Source of the DNA: Sphingomonadales bacterium
GTDB taxonomy: Bacteria > Pseudomonadota > Alphaproteobacteria > Sphingomonadales > Sphingomonadaceae
Assembly: GCA_016707885.1 (NCBI GenBank)
Contig: JADJGU010000002.1
Span: 186,001 to 250,000, forward strand
Length of the DNA: 64,000 nt
Direction of reading: 5' to 3'
The position numbers and the translations under genes are program-made. Positions within the stretch are counted from its first letter, which is position 1, and the number at the start of each line of letters is the position of its first letter. Of the stretch, positions 52,608 through 61,150 are shown in pieces. Below the pieces are notes generated by a model that was not told the DNA's origin, made no database searches, and saw nothing but the letters and a program-made list of their open reading frames with translations.

Positions 52608-52730
52608 GACGAAGCTGCTTTCCTTTGGGGATTCTCTTTTGTTTGCGCCTGCGCCATAGCAAAGTTTGACGACCAATCAACTGCCTGTGCGGCAGGCGAT
52701 TGGCCGTGGGACTAAAGCATTGGTTTGCCG

Positions 52731-54462
52731 TCAGGCAGCGAGTTCCATCGCGTTGCGGCGAACCAGCCGCCCGGGCAGTTCGCCGGTCGGCTCGCCATTG
52801 CGATAGGTGACCTTGCCATTGACGATTGTCGCGACGATACCATCGACCTTTTGCAGCATGCGTTTACCGCCTGCGGGCAAATCATAGACTATCTCTGGCA
52901 CGCGCAATTGCAGGGCGTCAAAGTCGATCACATTAAGATCGGCCTTCATCCCCGGCGCAATCATGCCTCGGTCATTCAGCCCCACAGTCGCGGCAGTTTT
53001 GGAAGTTAGTTCGGCGACAGCTTGTGGCAGACTGATCCGCTCACATTCTGCAGCATCGCGCGCCCAGCGTTGCAGATAATAAGTCGGGAAACTGGAATCG
53101 CAGATCAGTCCATAATGCGCACCGCCATCGGCCAATGCCATCACGGTGTCGGGATGGCCCAGCATCTCGCGTACGGCAGACAGATTGCCTTCGGTATAAT
53201 TGGCGGCGGGAAGGTAGAACATCCGACGCCCCTCATCTTCAAGCAGCCGGTCATAGGCAAATTCCTCGACGCTTTGCCCAGCTGCCGTTGCGCGCGCCTC
53301 CATGCTGTTGGCGCGATCAGGCTCGTAGTTCGGGCGTCCATCTTCCCATTCATTGGTTGCGCGGAAAGCGTTGATGAGCGTGAGCGTTACCGGATTGCTG
53401 TCTTCTGCGGTTTCGGACAGCAATTGCGCGCGGAATTCCGGATCGCGCATCTTCGCAACCCGCTCCGCTAGCGGCAGCCCCGCGATGCTCTTGTAGCTTG
53501 GGTGCGAGCTGAACGGATGCAAGCTGAGGTCAAGGCCGTAGAACATACCTACCGGCCGAGGCGCAACCTGACCGCGCATCTGCAGGCCGTCCTGTCGGGC
53601 CTTCTCCAGCCCGCGCAGCATTGACCGCCAGCCAGCGCCGGGTTGGCCGGGGACATCGAGCAATGTGAACGAAACCGGACGCTTGCCATGATCGGCCAAT
53701 CCACGCAGCAGCGCAAACTCTTCCTCCGCATCGTTTGCGGGGGCAGGGATCATCTGGAAAACGCCTGCCTTGGCTTCGACCAGCCCGTCCATCAGCGCGC
53801 AAAGCTCATCAAATTCGGAATAGAGGCTGGGTGCAAGCTCGCCTGCGCGTGTCCGGTGCATCATGTTGCGCGAGGTGGTTACGCCGAATGCGCCCGCTTC
53901 GATCGCTTCCTTCACCAATGCCCGCATTTGCGCCAGATCGTCTGCAGTCGGCGGCTCATGCCGCGCCGCGCGTTCGCCCATGACGAAGATGCGTACGGCG
54001 GAGTGCGGAACCTGCGTTGCAACATCGATATCGAGTTCGCGTTCTTCCAGCGCGTTTAGATAATCGGGGAAGGTTTCCCAATTCCAAGGCAGACCATCGA
54101 CCATCACGACTTCGGGGATATCCTCAACCCCTTCCATCAGCTTGACCAGCATGTCGCGCTGGTGCGGGCGGCACGGGGGCAAAGCCGACGCCACAATTGC
54201 CCATTAGCACCGTGGTGACGCCGTGGTTCGACGAGGGTGCCATGCGGCTTTCCCATGTCGCCTGTCCGTCAAAATGGGTGTGGATGTCGACAAAGCCCGG
54301 CGTGACCAGCTTTCCGCCAGCGTCGATTTCGCTCGCTGCCGGTCCTGCGACGGTGCCAACGGCAACAATCTTTCCGTCGCGAACCCCAACATCGCCTTCA
54401 AAGGCAGGCTTGCCGCTGCCGTCGACAATCAGGCCGTTCCGAATGACAAGATCAAAATCCAT
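52731..54462 (-). pseudogene. N-acyl-D-amino-acid deacylase-type amidohydrolase, one frameshift
   Basis: A D-aminoacylase-like metal amidohydrolase of about 576 residues. It begins MDFDLVIRNGLIVDGSGKPA with the HTHFDGQATW metal motif and GVTTVLMGNCGVGFAP, then moves to another frame at 54175-54179 (GGGGG; removing one base gives APCRPHQRDMLVKLM). The later half contains SFTLLDVPGQPGAG, SSHPSYKSIAGLP, DGGAHYGLIC and GLNDRGMIAPGMKADLNVID. Homopolymer expansion explains the break. Next upstream on the strand is a GntR/FCD regulator, perhaps its controller. Confidence 0.87.
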
Positions 54463-54484
54463 GGCTTTTCCTCTCTCCCAATTT

Positions 54485-55147
54485 CTATATCTGTTGCAGG
54501 AATTCGCGGATCCGGCGGACATAGGCCCGGCTCAAATCCTCGGCTTCTTCTGATTTGCCGGCAAGCACGGTCTGGCCAATCTCTGCCAGTTCCTGCGCAT
54601 GGCCTGAACGGAATGCGGCAAAACCGAACTGTGCGCGCATCACATGGACTCGGACCTGTTCCATGATGCGGTTCAGTTCCGGGTTGTCTGCGATGAGTGA
54701 AAGCGCAGCGAACAGGTGGCGGCGCGCGCGCATATAATGCGCCGGGTCGTCGGTTTCTGAGGATGCGACAAGTTCGCTAATCGCATCCGAAAGCCGCGTC
54801 GAATCGCAACCCGCGGAAACGCGGCGGGCGGCGCTGCGTGATACCAGCCCGAACAGAAGCTCGGTCAATTCTAGCGTCATCACCGCTTCGTCGCGGGTGA
54901 CATGGATGATGTGCGCGCCGCGATTTGGCTCGATCGCAACGACACCATAGGCGTTCAAACGCTGCAGCGCTTCGCGGATAATTTGTCTGCCAACACCGAA
55001 ACGCAGGCAGAGATCGGCTTCGACCATTCGCTGGCCGGGTACGAATTCGCCGGCTTCCAGTTCTTCGACTATAGTACGGGCAATGTCAGCAGCTGCGGGC
55101 TTGGTTCGGCTGACAACGAAGTCTGTGTTCGGCGAAGGGGATAGCAT
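54485..55147 (-). CDS. GntR-family regulator with FCD domain
   Basis: A 220-residue FadR-type regulator. The N-terminal winged helix (ADIARTIVEELEAGEFVPGQ, ADLCLRFGVGRQIIREALQR) binds DNA, and the helical FCD domain (about 90-210, LELTELLFGLVSRSAAR) would bind a small carboxylate with metal. The ATG at 55147 is preferred over 55183 since it has a GAGG site and leaves room for a palindrome (55185-55200) upstream. It precedes the amidohydrolase gene, 22 bases apart, so it likely controls that gene and itself. Confidence 0.88.
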   Translation of the reverse strand: MLSPSPNTDFVVSRTKPAAADIARTIVEELEAGEFVPGQRMVEADLCLRFGVGRQIIREALQRLNAYGVVAIEPNRGAHIIHVTRDEAVMTLELTELLFGLVSRSAARRVSAGCDSTRLSDAISELVASSETDDPAHYMRARRHLFAALSLIADNPELNRIMEQVRVHVMRAQFGFAAFRSGHAQELAEIGQTVLAGKSEEAEDLSRAYVRRIREFLQQI

Positions 55148-55184
55148 AGCCTCAGCGTTGACGCGCACAACCCTGATTGTCAAC

Positions 55185-55200
55185 AGATTGTCGACAATCT
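55185..55200. promoter_or_regulatory. Candidate operator of the GntR regulator
   Basis: AGATTGTCGACAATCT is a perfect 16-base palindrome in the divergent region between the GntR gene and psd. The core TTGTCGACAA has the spacing of known FadR/FCD-type GntR operators. Confidence 0.6.
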
Positions 55201-55267
55201 TGCGCCTGGCGGAGATGCACAGCTAACAGTTGTAACATCGCGCCTCTCGCCCTAGAAGGCGCGCACA

Positions 55268-56002
55268 ATGACAAAGCAAGAATTGACAAACCGGGGCACC
55301 GGGGTCGCAAAATGGTCTTTTCCCCGGTTCATCCCGGAAGGGCGCAAATTCGGTCTCATCGCTGCGACGGTGACGGCGATCTTTGCCTTCATGGCATGGG
55401 AAACGCTCGCCTGGCCGATGGCTGGCATCACCATCTGGACCTTGGCCTTTTTCCGCGATCCTGCGCGCGCGACGCCAATAGATGACCGCTTTGTGGTGGC
55501 ACCAGCCGACGGCCTCGTCACGCTCATCGAAAAGGTTCTGCCGCCGCCCGAACTGGCTGGTCCGGCGGGGCTGGGAGACCAGCCGATGACGCGGGTGTCG
55601 ATTTTCATGAGTGTGTTTGATGTGCACATCAACCGTGCACCCATTCGCGGTACGATCAAGCGTGTCGCCTATATTGCGGGCAAATTCCTCAACGCCGATC
55701 TCGACAAGGCGAGCGAGGAGAATGAACGCCAGCATTTCCTCGTCGAACGCCCTGATGGTGTGCGCATCGGTTTCACGCAGATTGCAGGTCTTGTCGCCCG
55801 TCGCATCGTAGCTTTCGTTAAGGATGGTGACGTCGTTGCCGCGGGACAGCGTGTGGGTCTGATCCGCTTTGGCAGCCGCGTTGACGTTTATCTGCCGCAT
55901 GGCACCGCGCCGCGCATCATCAAGGGGCAGCGCTGTATAGCAGGTGAAACCATCCTCGCTGAAATCGGCGTCGATCAGGATCTGCGCGCAATCGCCCATT
56001 GA
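55268..56002 (+). CDS. psd: Phosphatidylserine decarboxylase (short form)
   Basis: A 244-residue PSD that makes phosphatidylethanolamine. Two membrane-associated stretches (FGLIAATVTAIFAFMAW, WPMAGITIWTLAFF) precede the catalytic part (FVVAPADGLVTLIEK, RVSIFMSVFDVHINRAPIRG). Self-cleavage occurs in LIRFGSRVDV between Gly202 and Ser203, the serine becoming the pyruvoyl cofactor. The short form is usual in alphaproteobacteria. pssA follows after 31 bases. Confidence 0.95.
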   Translation: MTKQELTNRGTGVAKWSFPRFIPEGRKFGLIAATVTAIFAFMAWETLAWPMAGITIWTLAFFRDPARATPIDDRFVVAPADGLVTLIEKVLPPPELAGPAGLGDQPMTRVSIFMSVFDVHINRAPIRGTIKRVAYIAGKFLNADLDKASEENERQHFLVERPDGVRIGFTQIAGLVARRIVAFVKDGDVVAAGQRVGLIRFGSRVDVYLPHGTAPRIIKGQRCIAGETILAEIGVDQDLRAIAH

Positions 56003-56033
56003 CAGGCCGTTACGTGCGTCCGACATCAGCATC

Positions 56034-56801
56034 ATGACTGAAAGTAATCCTCGCCCGGGAATATCGCTGCGCGCGCTGGCGCCCAATGCGGTTACTGCGA
56101 TGGCCTTGTGCACCGGCCTTTCGGGCGTCTGGTTCGCGATGCAGGACAATTGGAGTGCCGCACTGCTGTCCGTAGTGGTTGCAGGTGTGCTCGACGCGAT
56201 GGATGGCCGCATTGCCCGCATGCTGAAGGGCGAAAGTCGCTTTGGCGCTGAACTAGACTCCTTGTCCGATGTGATCGCCTTTGGGGCGACTCCCTCGTTG
56301 ATCATCTATAGCTGGGCGTTGCAGCATATGCCGCGTTTCGGCTGGACGATTTGCCTGTTCTTTGTGCTGTGTGCAGCGCTTCGGCTGGCGCGGTTCAACG
56401 CGCGGATCGACGCCGATGATCAGCCGCACAAATCCGCAGGGTTTAACACTGGCGTGCCTTCACCAGCTGGTGCTGGTCTGGCCCTGTTACCACTTACAAT
56501 CTGGCTCGAAACTGGTGCCGAATGGGCGCGCGACTATAGGCTGATTGGGCCGTGGATGCTGCTCTGCGCGGCCTTGATGATCTCGAACGTGGCAACCTTC
56601 AGCTGGTCGTCGATCCGCATTCGTCGCTCCTTCCGCTTTCTGGCCTTGGCCGGAGTTGGGTTGTTCGCTGCAGCTTTGATTTCGGCGCCCTGGGTTGCGC
56701 TTATTGCGGCGAGCCTAGTCTATGCGGGCCTCATTCCACTGAGCGTAGTCAGTTACGCCAAAGTGAAGCGAACGCGCCGGGCTGCAGCGCAAAGCGCTTG
56801 A
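56034..56801 (+). CDS. pssA: CDP-diacylglycerol-serine O-phosphatidyltransferase
   Basis: A 255-residue membrane enzyme from the ATG at 56034. The CDP-alcohol phosphotransferase motif is complete: VLDAMDGRIARML followed by GAELDSLSD (D-x2-D-G-x2-A-R-x8-G-x3-D-x3-D). Six to eight membrane helices follow. It makes phosphatidylserine, the substrate of the upstream PSD. The usual psd-pssA order of alphaproteobacteria. Confidence 0.96.
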   Translation: MTESNPRPGISLRALAPNAVTAMALCTGLSGVWFAMQDNWSAALLSVVVAGVLDAMDGRIARMLKGESRFGAELDSLSDVIAFGATPSLIIYSWALQHMPRFGWTICLFFVLCAALRLARFNARIDADDQPHKSAGFNTGVPSPAGAGLALLPLTIWLETGAEWARDYRLIGPWMLLCAALMISNVATFSWSSIRIRRSFRFLALAGVGLFAAALISAPWVALIAASLVYAGLIPLSVVSYAKVKRTRRAAAQSA

Positions 56802-56840
56802 CGCGCCACCGCTACAGCCTATGTTCCATATTCGTTCCTT

Positions 56841-58184
56841 GTGTCGGAGCTTGATTTGGAACCTTTGATTGTCATTTCCGTAGTTGTCGCTGCCTTGCTG
56901 GCTGGGCTTGGCCTTGGCTGGCTGATGGGTGGTAAAGCGGCGCGTGCAGGTGCGGAAACGACCGTGCAGTTGCGTGCGATGCTTGATGAAGTTGTGGTTG
57001 AACGCGATGCTGCCAAGGATCGGCTGGCAAGGCTCGAAACTTCGCTTGAGGAGCGTGAACGCAGCTTTGACGAGCAGTTGAAGGCGCTGTCTGAAGCTAA
57101 GGATTTGCTCTCCTCCCAATTTGGCGAAATTGGGCAGAAGCTGCTTGGAGAAGCGCAGCAGGCCTTTTTGCAGCGAGCGGACGAGCGTTTTCATCAGGCA
57201 GGCGAGAAGAATGAAGAGCGGTTGAAGCAATTGCTCGCGCCGGTCGGGGAGCGATTGAAGGCATATGAGGATCAGGTTGGCAAGATCGAAAAGGAACGCA
57301 CCGAAGCCTATGGTGCGCTGACCGGCCTGATCGACCAGATGCGGGCAGGGCAAGAGCGAGTGCAGAGCGAGGCCGCGCGCCTCGTCAACTCGCTGCGCAA
57401 CGCTCCCAAAGCACGCGGGCGCTGGGGTGAGCAGCAGCTCAAAAATGTCCTCGAAAGCTGCGGCCTGTCCGAGCATGTCGACTTCGTGACCGAAGCAAGC
57501 GTCACTATCGAGGATGGCCGGTTGCGACCAGATGCCATTATTAGCATTCCGGGCGGACGCAGCTTGGTTATCGACGCCAAAGTATCGTTGAATGACTATC
57601 AAGATGGCTTCAACGCCGACGATGACGACGCGCGCCAGATTGCGATGACGCGGCACACGGCTTCGATGAAGAACCATATCGAGGGATTGTCGCGCAAAGC
57701 CTATTGGGATCAGTTCGACGACGCGCCGGATTATGTCATCATGTTCGTGCCCGGCGAGCATTTCCTCGCCGCTGCACTCGAACATGATCCGACACTGTGG
57801 GATCATGCCTTTGAAAAGCGGGTATTGCTGGCGACGCCCACCAATCTGGTTGCGATTGCGCGCACGGTAGCGAGCGTATGGCGGCAGGAAGGGCTGGCAC
57901 GCGAAGCCAAGCAGATCGGTGCTTTGGGCAAGGAAATGTATGACAGGATTGCCGTTGCTGCAGGGCATTTGAAATCGGTTGGTTCCGGCCTGTCTTCGGC
58001 CGTCAACAACTATAATAAATTTGTCGGCAGTTTTGAACGCAATGTGATGAGCACAGGTCGCAAATTTGCCGAGCTCAATATCGAAACCGGAAAGCGCGAA
58101 CTTGAGGATGTGCCGGAAATCGAGGCACTACCCCGCTACGGTAGCGATGCAGAGCAGGAACTGATAGCGTCGAACGAGAAGTGA
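56841..58184 (+). CDS. rmuC: DNA recombination protein RmuC
   Basis: A 447-residue RmuC. It has an N-terminal membrane anchor (LIVISVVVAALLAGLGLGW), a long coiled coil (about 35-190) and a C-terminal nuclease-like domain (RGRWGEQQLKNVLESCGLSE, RLRPDAIISIPGGRSLVIDA, PDYVIMFVPGEHFLAAAL) of the restriction-endonuclease superfamily type. It limits inversions at inverted repeats in E. coli. It begins with GTG 39 bases after pssA. Confidence 0.94.
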   Translation: MSELDLEPLIVISVVVAALLAGLGLGWLMGGKAARAGAETTVQLRAMLDEVVVERDAAKDRLARLETSLEERERSFDEQLKALSEAKDLLSSQFGEIGQKLLGEAQQAFLQRADERFHQAGEKNEERLKQLLAPVGERLKAYEDQVGKIEKERTEAYGALTGLIDQMRAGQERVQSEAARLVNSLRNAPKARGRWGEQQLKNVLESCGLSEHVDFVTEASVTIEDGRLRPDAIISIPGGRSLVIDAKVSLNDYQDGFNADDDDARQIAMTRHTASMKNHIEGLSRKAYWDQFDDAPDYVIMFVPGEHFLAAALEHDPTLWDHAFEKRVLLATPTNLVAIARTVASVWRQEGLAREAKQIGALGKEMYDRIAVAAGHLKSVGSGLSSAVNNYNKFVGSFERNVMSTGRKFAELNIETGKRELEDVPEIEALPRYGSDAEQELIASNEK

Positions 58185-58190
58185 TGTTTC

Positions 58191-58994
58191 TCAGCCGCGC
58201 CGAAACTGGTTCAGCACTTCATAAGCCATCACGGCAGTCGCGACCGCCGCATTCAAGCTGTCCGCCTTGCCCAGCATCGGCATTTTAACCAGCAGGTCGC
58301 ATTCGGCTTCATAGGCCTCTGGTAGGCCCTGCGCCTCGTTGCCGGTCAGGATGAAGCAGGGCGCGGTATAGCGTCCTTCCTGATAGTCGGTATCGGTCTG
58401 CAAGCTGGTGCCCACCAATTGCCCGGCACCGCTGCGCAACCAACGCAGGAATTCCTCCCAGCGGCACTGCACTAGTTTTTGGGTGAAAATTGCGCCCATG
58501 CTCGCGCGGACAGCCTCGACCGAAAAGGGGTCGGTGCAATCGTCGAGCAGGATCAGTCCGCCAGCGCCCACAGCGTCTCCGGTGCGCAGCATGGTACCCA
58601 GATTGCCCGGATCACGCATCGCCTGCGCGACCAGCCAGATCTGGGCGCTGTTCCTGTCGAGCGATTCGAGCGATGTCGCGCTTTCGCGATATACACCGAT
58701 AACAGTCTGGGGATTATCCTTACCAGACAGTTTGGAAAGAATATCGGCGCTGGTTTCGATGACATCGCCGCCCGTCGCCAGCACTTCGCCCTCAAGCGCG
58801 ATTTCAAGGCTATGGGCATCGCGATCGGTGCAGCGGAACAGCATTTCAGGCAGGAAGCCTGCTTCACGCGCTTCTGTCAGGATGCGCAGTCCTTCTGCCA
58901 AAAACAGCCCTTCGCGTTTGCGGTGCTTCTTTTCGCGCAGTGACCGCACCCGCTTGATCAGCGGATTGGAAAACCCGGTAATTTCCCGGCGCAT
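58191..58994 (-). CDS. TrmH/SpoU-family RNA 2'-O-methyltransferase
   Basis: A 267-residue SPOUT methyltransferase. N-terminal substrate domain: FSNPLIKRVRSLREKKHRKR, GLFLAEGLRILTEA. SPOUT motifs: MRDPGNLGTMLRTGDAVGA, FSVEAVRASMGAIF, CFILTGNEAQGLPEA and MLGKADSLNAAVATAVMAYE. It resembles the RlmB/TsnR branch, but the target RNA cannot be read from sequence. It is the distal gene of the minus-strand PTS run, 6 bases after the HPr gene. Confidence 0.9.
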   Translation of the reverse strand: MRREITGFSNPLIKRVRSLREKKHRKREGLFLAEGLRILTEAREAGFLPEMLFRCTDRDAHSLEIALEGEVLATGGDVIETSADILSKLSGKDNPQTVIGVYRESATSLESLDRNSAQIWLVAQAMRDPGNLGTMLRTGDAVGAGGLILLDDCTDPFSVEAVRASMGAIFTQKLVQCRWEEFLRWLRSGAGQLVGTSLQTDTDYQEGRYTAPCFILTGNEAQGLPEAYEAECDLLVKMPMLGKADSLNAAVATAVMAYEVLNQFRRG

Positions 58995-59000
58995 CGCGCT

Positions 59001-59279
59001 TTAATCTTCGCCGAAGCCGTCGGTGACGAGCCCGGCCAGTTTTTCGAGCGCCATGTCCGAGCCTTCGCCTTCGACATGGATTGTGATGCTGCTCTCTTTC
59101 GCTGCACCTAACATCATCAGACCCATGATCGACGTCCCGGCAACGGACTGCCCGTCCTTTTCGACTTCGACCTTCAGTCCTTCGGGTAAGCGGCTGACAA
59201 AGGTTACAAATTTGGCGCTGGCGCGGGCGTGCAGACCCTTTTGGTTGACGATTGTCAGCGTGCGGCTGACCCGGCTCAC
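59001..59279 (-). CDS. HPr phosphocarrier protein
   Basis: A 92-residue HPr of the alphaproteobacterial regulatory PTS. The EI phosphorylation site is His17 (KGLHARASAKF) and the regulatory serine is Ser50 (AGTSIMGLMML), target of the HPr kinase encoded upstream. The start overlaps the EIIA stop in ATGA. No sugar permease is nearby, which suggests a role in regulation, not transport. EI is expected elsewhere. Confidence 0.95.
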   Translation of the reverse strand: MSRVSRTLTIVNQKGLHARASAKFVTFVSRLPEGLKVEVEKDGQSVAGTSIMGLMMLGAAKESSITIHVEGEGSDMALEKLAGLVTDGFGED

Positions 59280-59680
59280 CGCGATGCCTCCAACAGTTCA
59301 GAGGCGACGCTGATATATTTACGTCCGGCATCGCGTGCTGCTCGCACAGCCTCGCCGACGTTCATATTCTTGCGCGCACTTTCAAGCCGGATGAGCATGG
59401 GAAGGTTGATACCCGCAATCACCTCGACCCTACCGGCATCGAGCAGCGATATAGCAAGGTTCGACGGGGTGCCGCCGAAGAGATCTGACAGAACGATGAC
59501 GCCTTCGCCTTCATCGACCGACTTGATGGCTTGGGCAATTTCTTTGCGCCGCGCCTCCATATCGTCGCGCGGACCGATGCAGATCGTTTCGATCAGCTTT
59601 TGAGGTCCCACCACATGTTCCATGGCCACGACAAATTCCCTTGCCAATGTGCCATGCGTTACCAGTACCAGTCCGATCAT
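59276..59680 (-). CDS. PTS EIIA component, mannose (fructose-like) family
   Basis: A 134-residue EIIA-Man-like protein from the ATG at 59680; the open frame extends upstream but the canonical MIGLVLVTHGTLAREF begins there. The phosphorylated histidine is His9 (VTHG). LSDLFGGTPSNLAISL and VIAGINLPMLIRLE are family motifs. In alphaproteobacteria this EIIA works with HPr and HprK in the regulatory PTS that talks to ChvG/ChvI and c-di-GMP or (p)ppGpp circuits. Overlaps the HPr start by 4 bases. Confidence 0.94.
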   Translation of the reverse strand: MIGLVLVTHGTLAREFVVAMEHVVGPQKLIETICIGPRDDMEARRKEIAQAIKSVDEGEGVIVLSDLFGGTPSNLAISLLDAGRVEVIAGINLPMLIRLESARKNMNVGEAVRAARDAGRKYISVASELLEASR

Positions 59681-59723
59681 CGGTTCGCAGTTCCATTCCC
59701 TGTCCGCACCTTGTCGACTTTCA

Positions 59724-60674
59724 TCAGTCGTTATACAACGGGCGGGCCTGATTACCTTGCCATTCGAGCGCGTCAACTGGCCTTGAGTGCAAGTTACGAT
59801 GATTGACAGAAGGCGCATAGCCATCTTCGCGTAGCATCCGGGCGAATTTTTCTGCGACAAACACCGATCGATGCCGCCCGCCCGTGCATCCGAAGGCTAT
59901 AGTCAGATAGGACTTACCCTGCGCGTCATAGAGCGGAAGTAGATAGGTCAGAAGGTCGGAAATTCGGGATATTGCGCCGTCAAAGGCCGGATCGGCTGCG
60001 ACATATTCGCCAACCGTCGCGTCGAGCCCGGTCAAAGGTCGTAGTTCCGGGTCCCAATGCGGGTTTTGCAGGAAACGCAGATCAAAGATGAGGTCGGCAT
60101 TGGGGGGGACGCCGCGCGAAAAACCAAAGCTGGTTATCGACACCGTCATCCGGCCTTCTTTCAGCCGGAACCGGTTCCGTATTTCCGCCTGCAACTCGCT
60201 GGCAGACATGCGGCTGGTGTCGATCACCAGATCGGACCAGCGGCGCAATGGTTCCATGAGGGTACGCTCTTCAGAAATCCCATCAATCGCAGGACGATCC
60301 TGCGCCAGCGGGTGACGCCTTCTTGTTTCGGCATAGCGCCGCTCGATCTCGGTTCCGGCGCAGTCGACAAACAAGGTTGTGATTTCGACCCCGTCACGGC
60401 TCTGCAGGTCCTTGATTTCCTCAATCAGCCTTTGGGTTTCGAAACCCCGCGTACGCGTGTCGAATCCCAGCGCGAGTGGGGTATTGTCGGGCGCTTGCCC
60501 TTCGGCTGGCGGCAAGGCGAGTAGAGGGCGAGCGAGCCGGATCGGGAAATTGTCGACAGCTTCCCAACCCAGATCTTCAAGCGTCTTGAGCACCGTAGAT
60601 TTGCCCGCCCCGGACAAGCCGGTGACCAACAATACGCGATGTGGCTTTCGGCGTGCAGACATACGCGTTCCCAT
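59724..60674 (-). CDS. rapZ: RNase adapter RapZ
   Basis: A 316-residue RapZ from the ATG at 60674, whose first base is the last base of the hprK stop (TGATG); a second ATG at 60662 is possible. Walker A is VTGLSGAGKSTVL (about 19-26), and the C-terminal FGCTGGRHRSVFVAE and VNHRNLHSRPVDA motifs mark the family. In gammaproteobacteria RapZ guides RNase E to GlmZ; in alphaproteobacteria the target is less clear. It lies between hprK and the EIIA gene, the usual position. Confidence 0.94.
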   Translation of the reverse strand: MGTRMSARRKPHRVLLVTGLSGAGKSTVLKTLEDLGWEAVDNFPIRLARPLLALPPAEGQAPDNTPLALGFDTRTRGFETQRLIEEIKDLQSRDGVEITTLFVDCAGTEIERRYAETRRRHPLAQDRPAIDGISEERTLMEPLRRWSDLVIDTSRMSASELQAEIRNRFRLKEGRMTVSITSFGFSRGVPPNADLIFDLRFLQNPHWDPELRPLTGLDATVGEYVAADPAFDGAISRISDLLTYLLPLYDAQGKSYLTIAFGCTGGRHRSVFVAEKFARMLREDGYAPSVNHRNLHSRPVDALEWQGNQARPLYND

Positions 60675-61150
60675 CAACTGGTTGAGCCTGCTTGTCGCAC
60701 TGGTTTGATCTGTTGATCAAGCAGCCTTTGCAGGGCCAGTTCAACTTTTATCGGTGCGCTGGCCTCAAATCCATCGAGATGAAGCGCTGGAACCGAAAAG
60801 CCGCCCAAGCTGTGGACGGGCCACGGGTCAGGGTAGCGCTCTGGCTGCGTGTCCAAATCCACAACCAGCCGAAGCGGAGCTTTTTCGATATAGGGTGTTG
60901 CGATAATTCCCAGACCGCGCACCTCAATCTTGCCGTCAATGTTCGGGCACAGGCCGATCCATAGAGTATCGCCCTGCTCGAATAGTTCGACAGCGTCGTC
61001 GCAGACCAAAACAGCACCCCGATCGATCAGCCGCAGTGCCAAGTCTGATTTGCCAGCCCCCGATTTTCCGACCAATGCGACACCAAAGCCGTCGATTGCG
61101 ATGCCCGTTGCGTGGATACGGCGCGGACCGGAATCCGCCTCGACGCTCAT
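60674..61150 (-). CDS. hprK: HPr kinase/phosphorylase (short alphaproteobacterial form)
   Basis: A 158-residue enzyme comprising only the C-terminal kinase domain of the Bacillus-type protein. Walker A is LVGKSGAGKSDLAL (28-35), preceded by IHATGIAIDGFG, with the acidic LVCDDAVELFE segment as Walker B. It phosphorylates the regulatory serine on HPr. The start ATG at 61150 overlaps the chvG stop (ATGA), which supports that start over the longer open frame. Neighbours chvG and rapZ are the conserved ones. Confidence 0.94.
   Translation of the reverse strand: MSVEADSGPRRIHATGIAIDGFGVALVGKSGAGKSDLALRLIDRGAVLVCDDAVELFEQGDTLWIGLCPNIDGKIEVRGLGIIATPYIEKAPLRLVVDLDTQPERYPDPWPVHSLGGFSVPALHLDGFEASAPIKVELALQRLLDQQIKPVRQAGSTS

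Noticed and set aside
51654..52715. 353-residue open frame on the plus strand opposite icd
   Set aside because: Shadow of isocitrate dehydrogenase in a high-GC frame.
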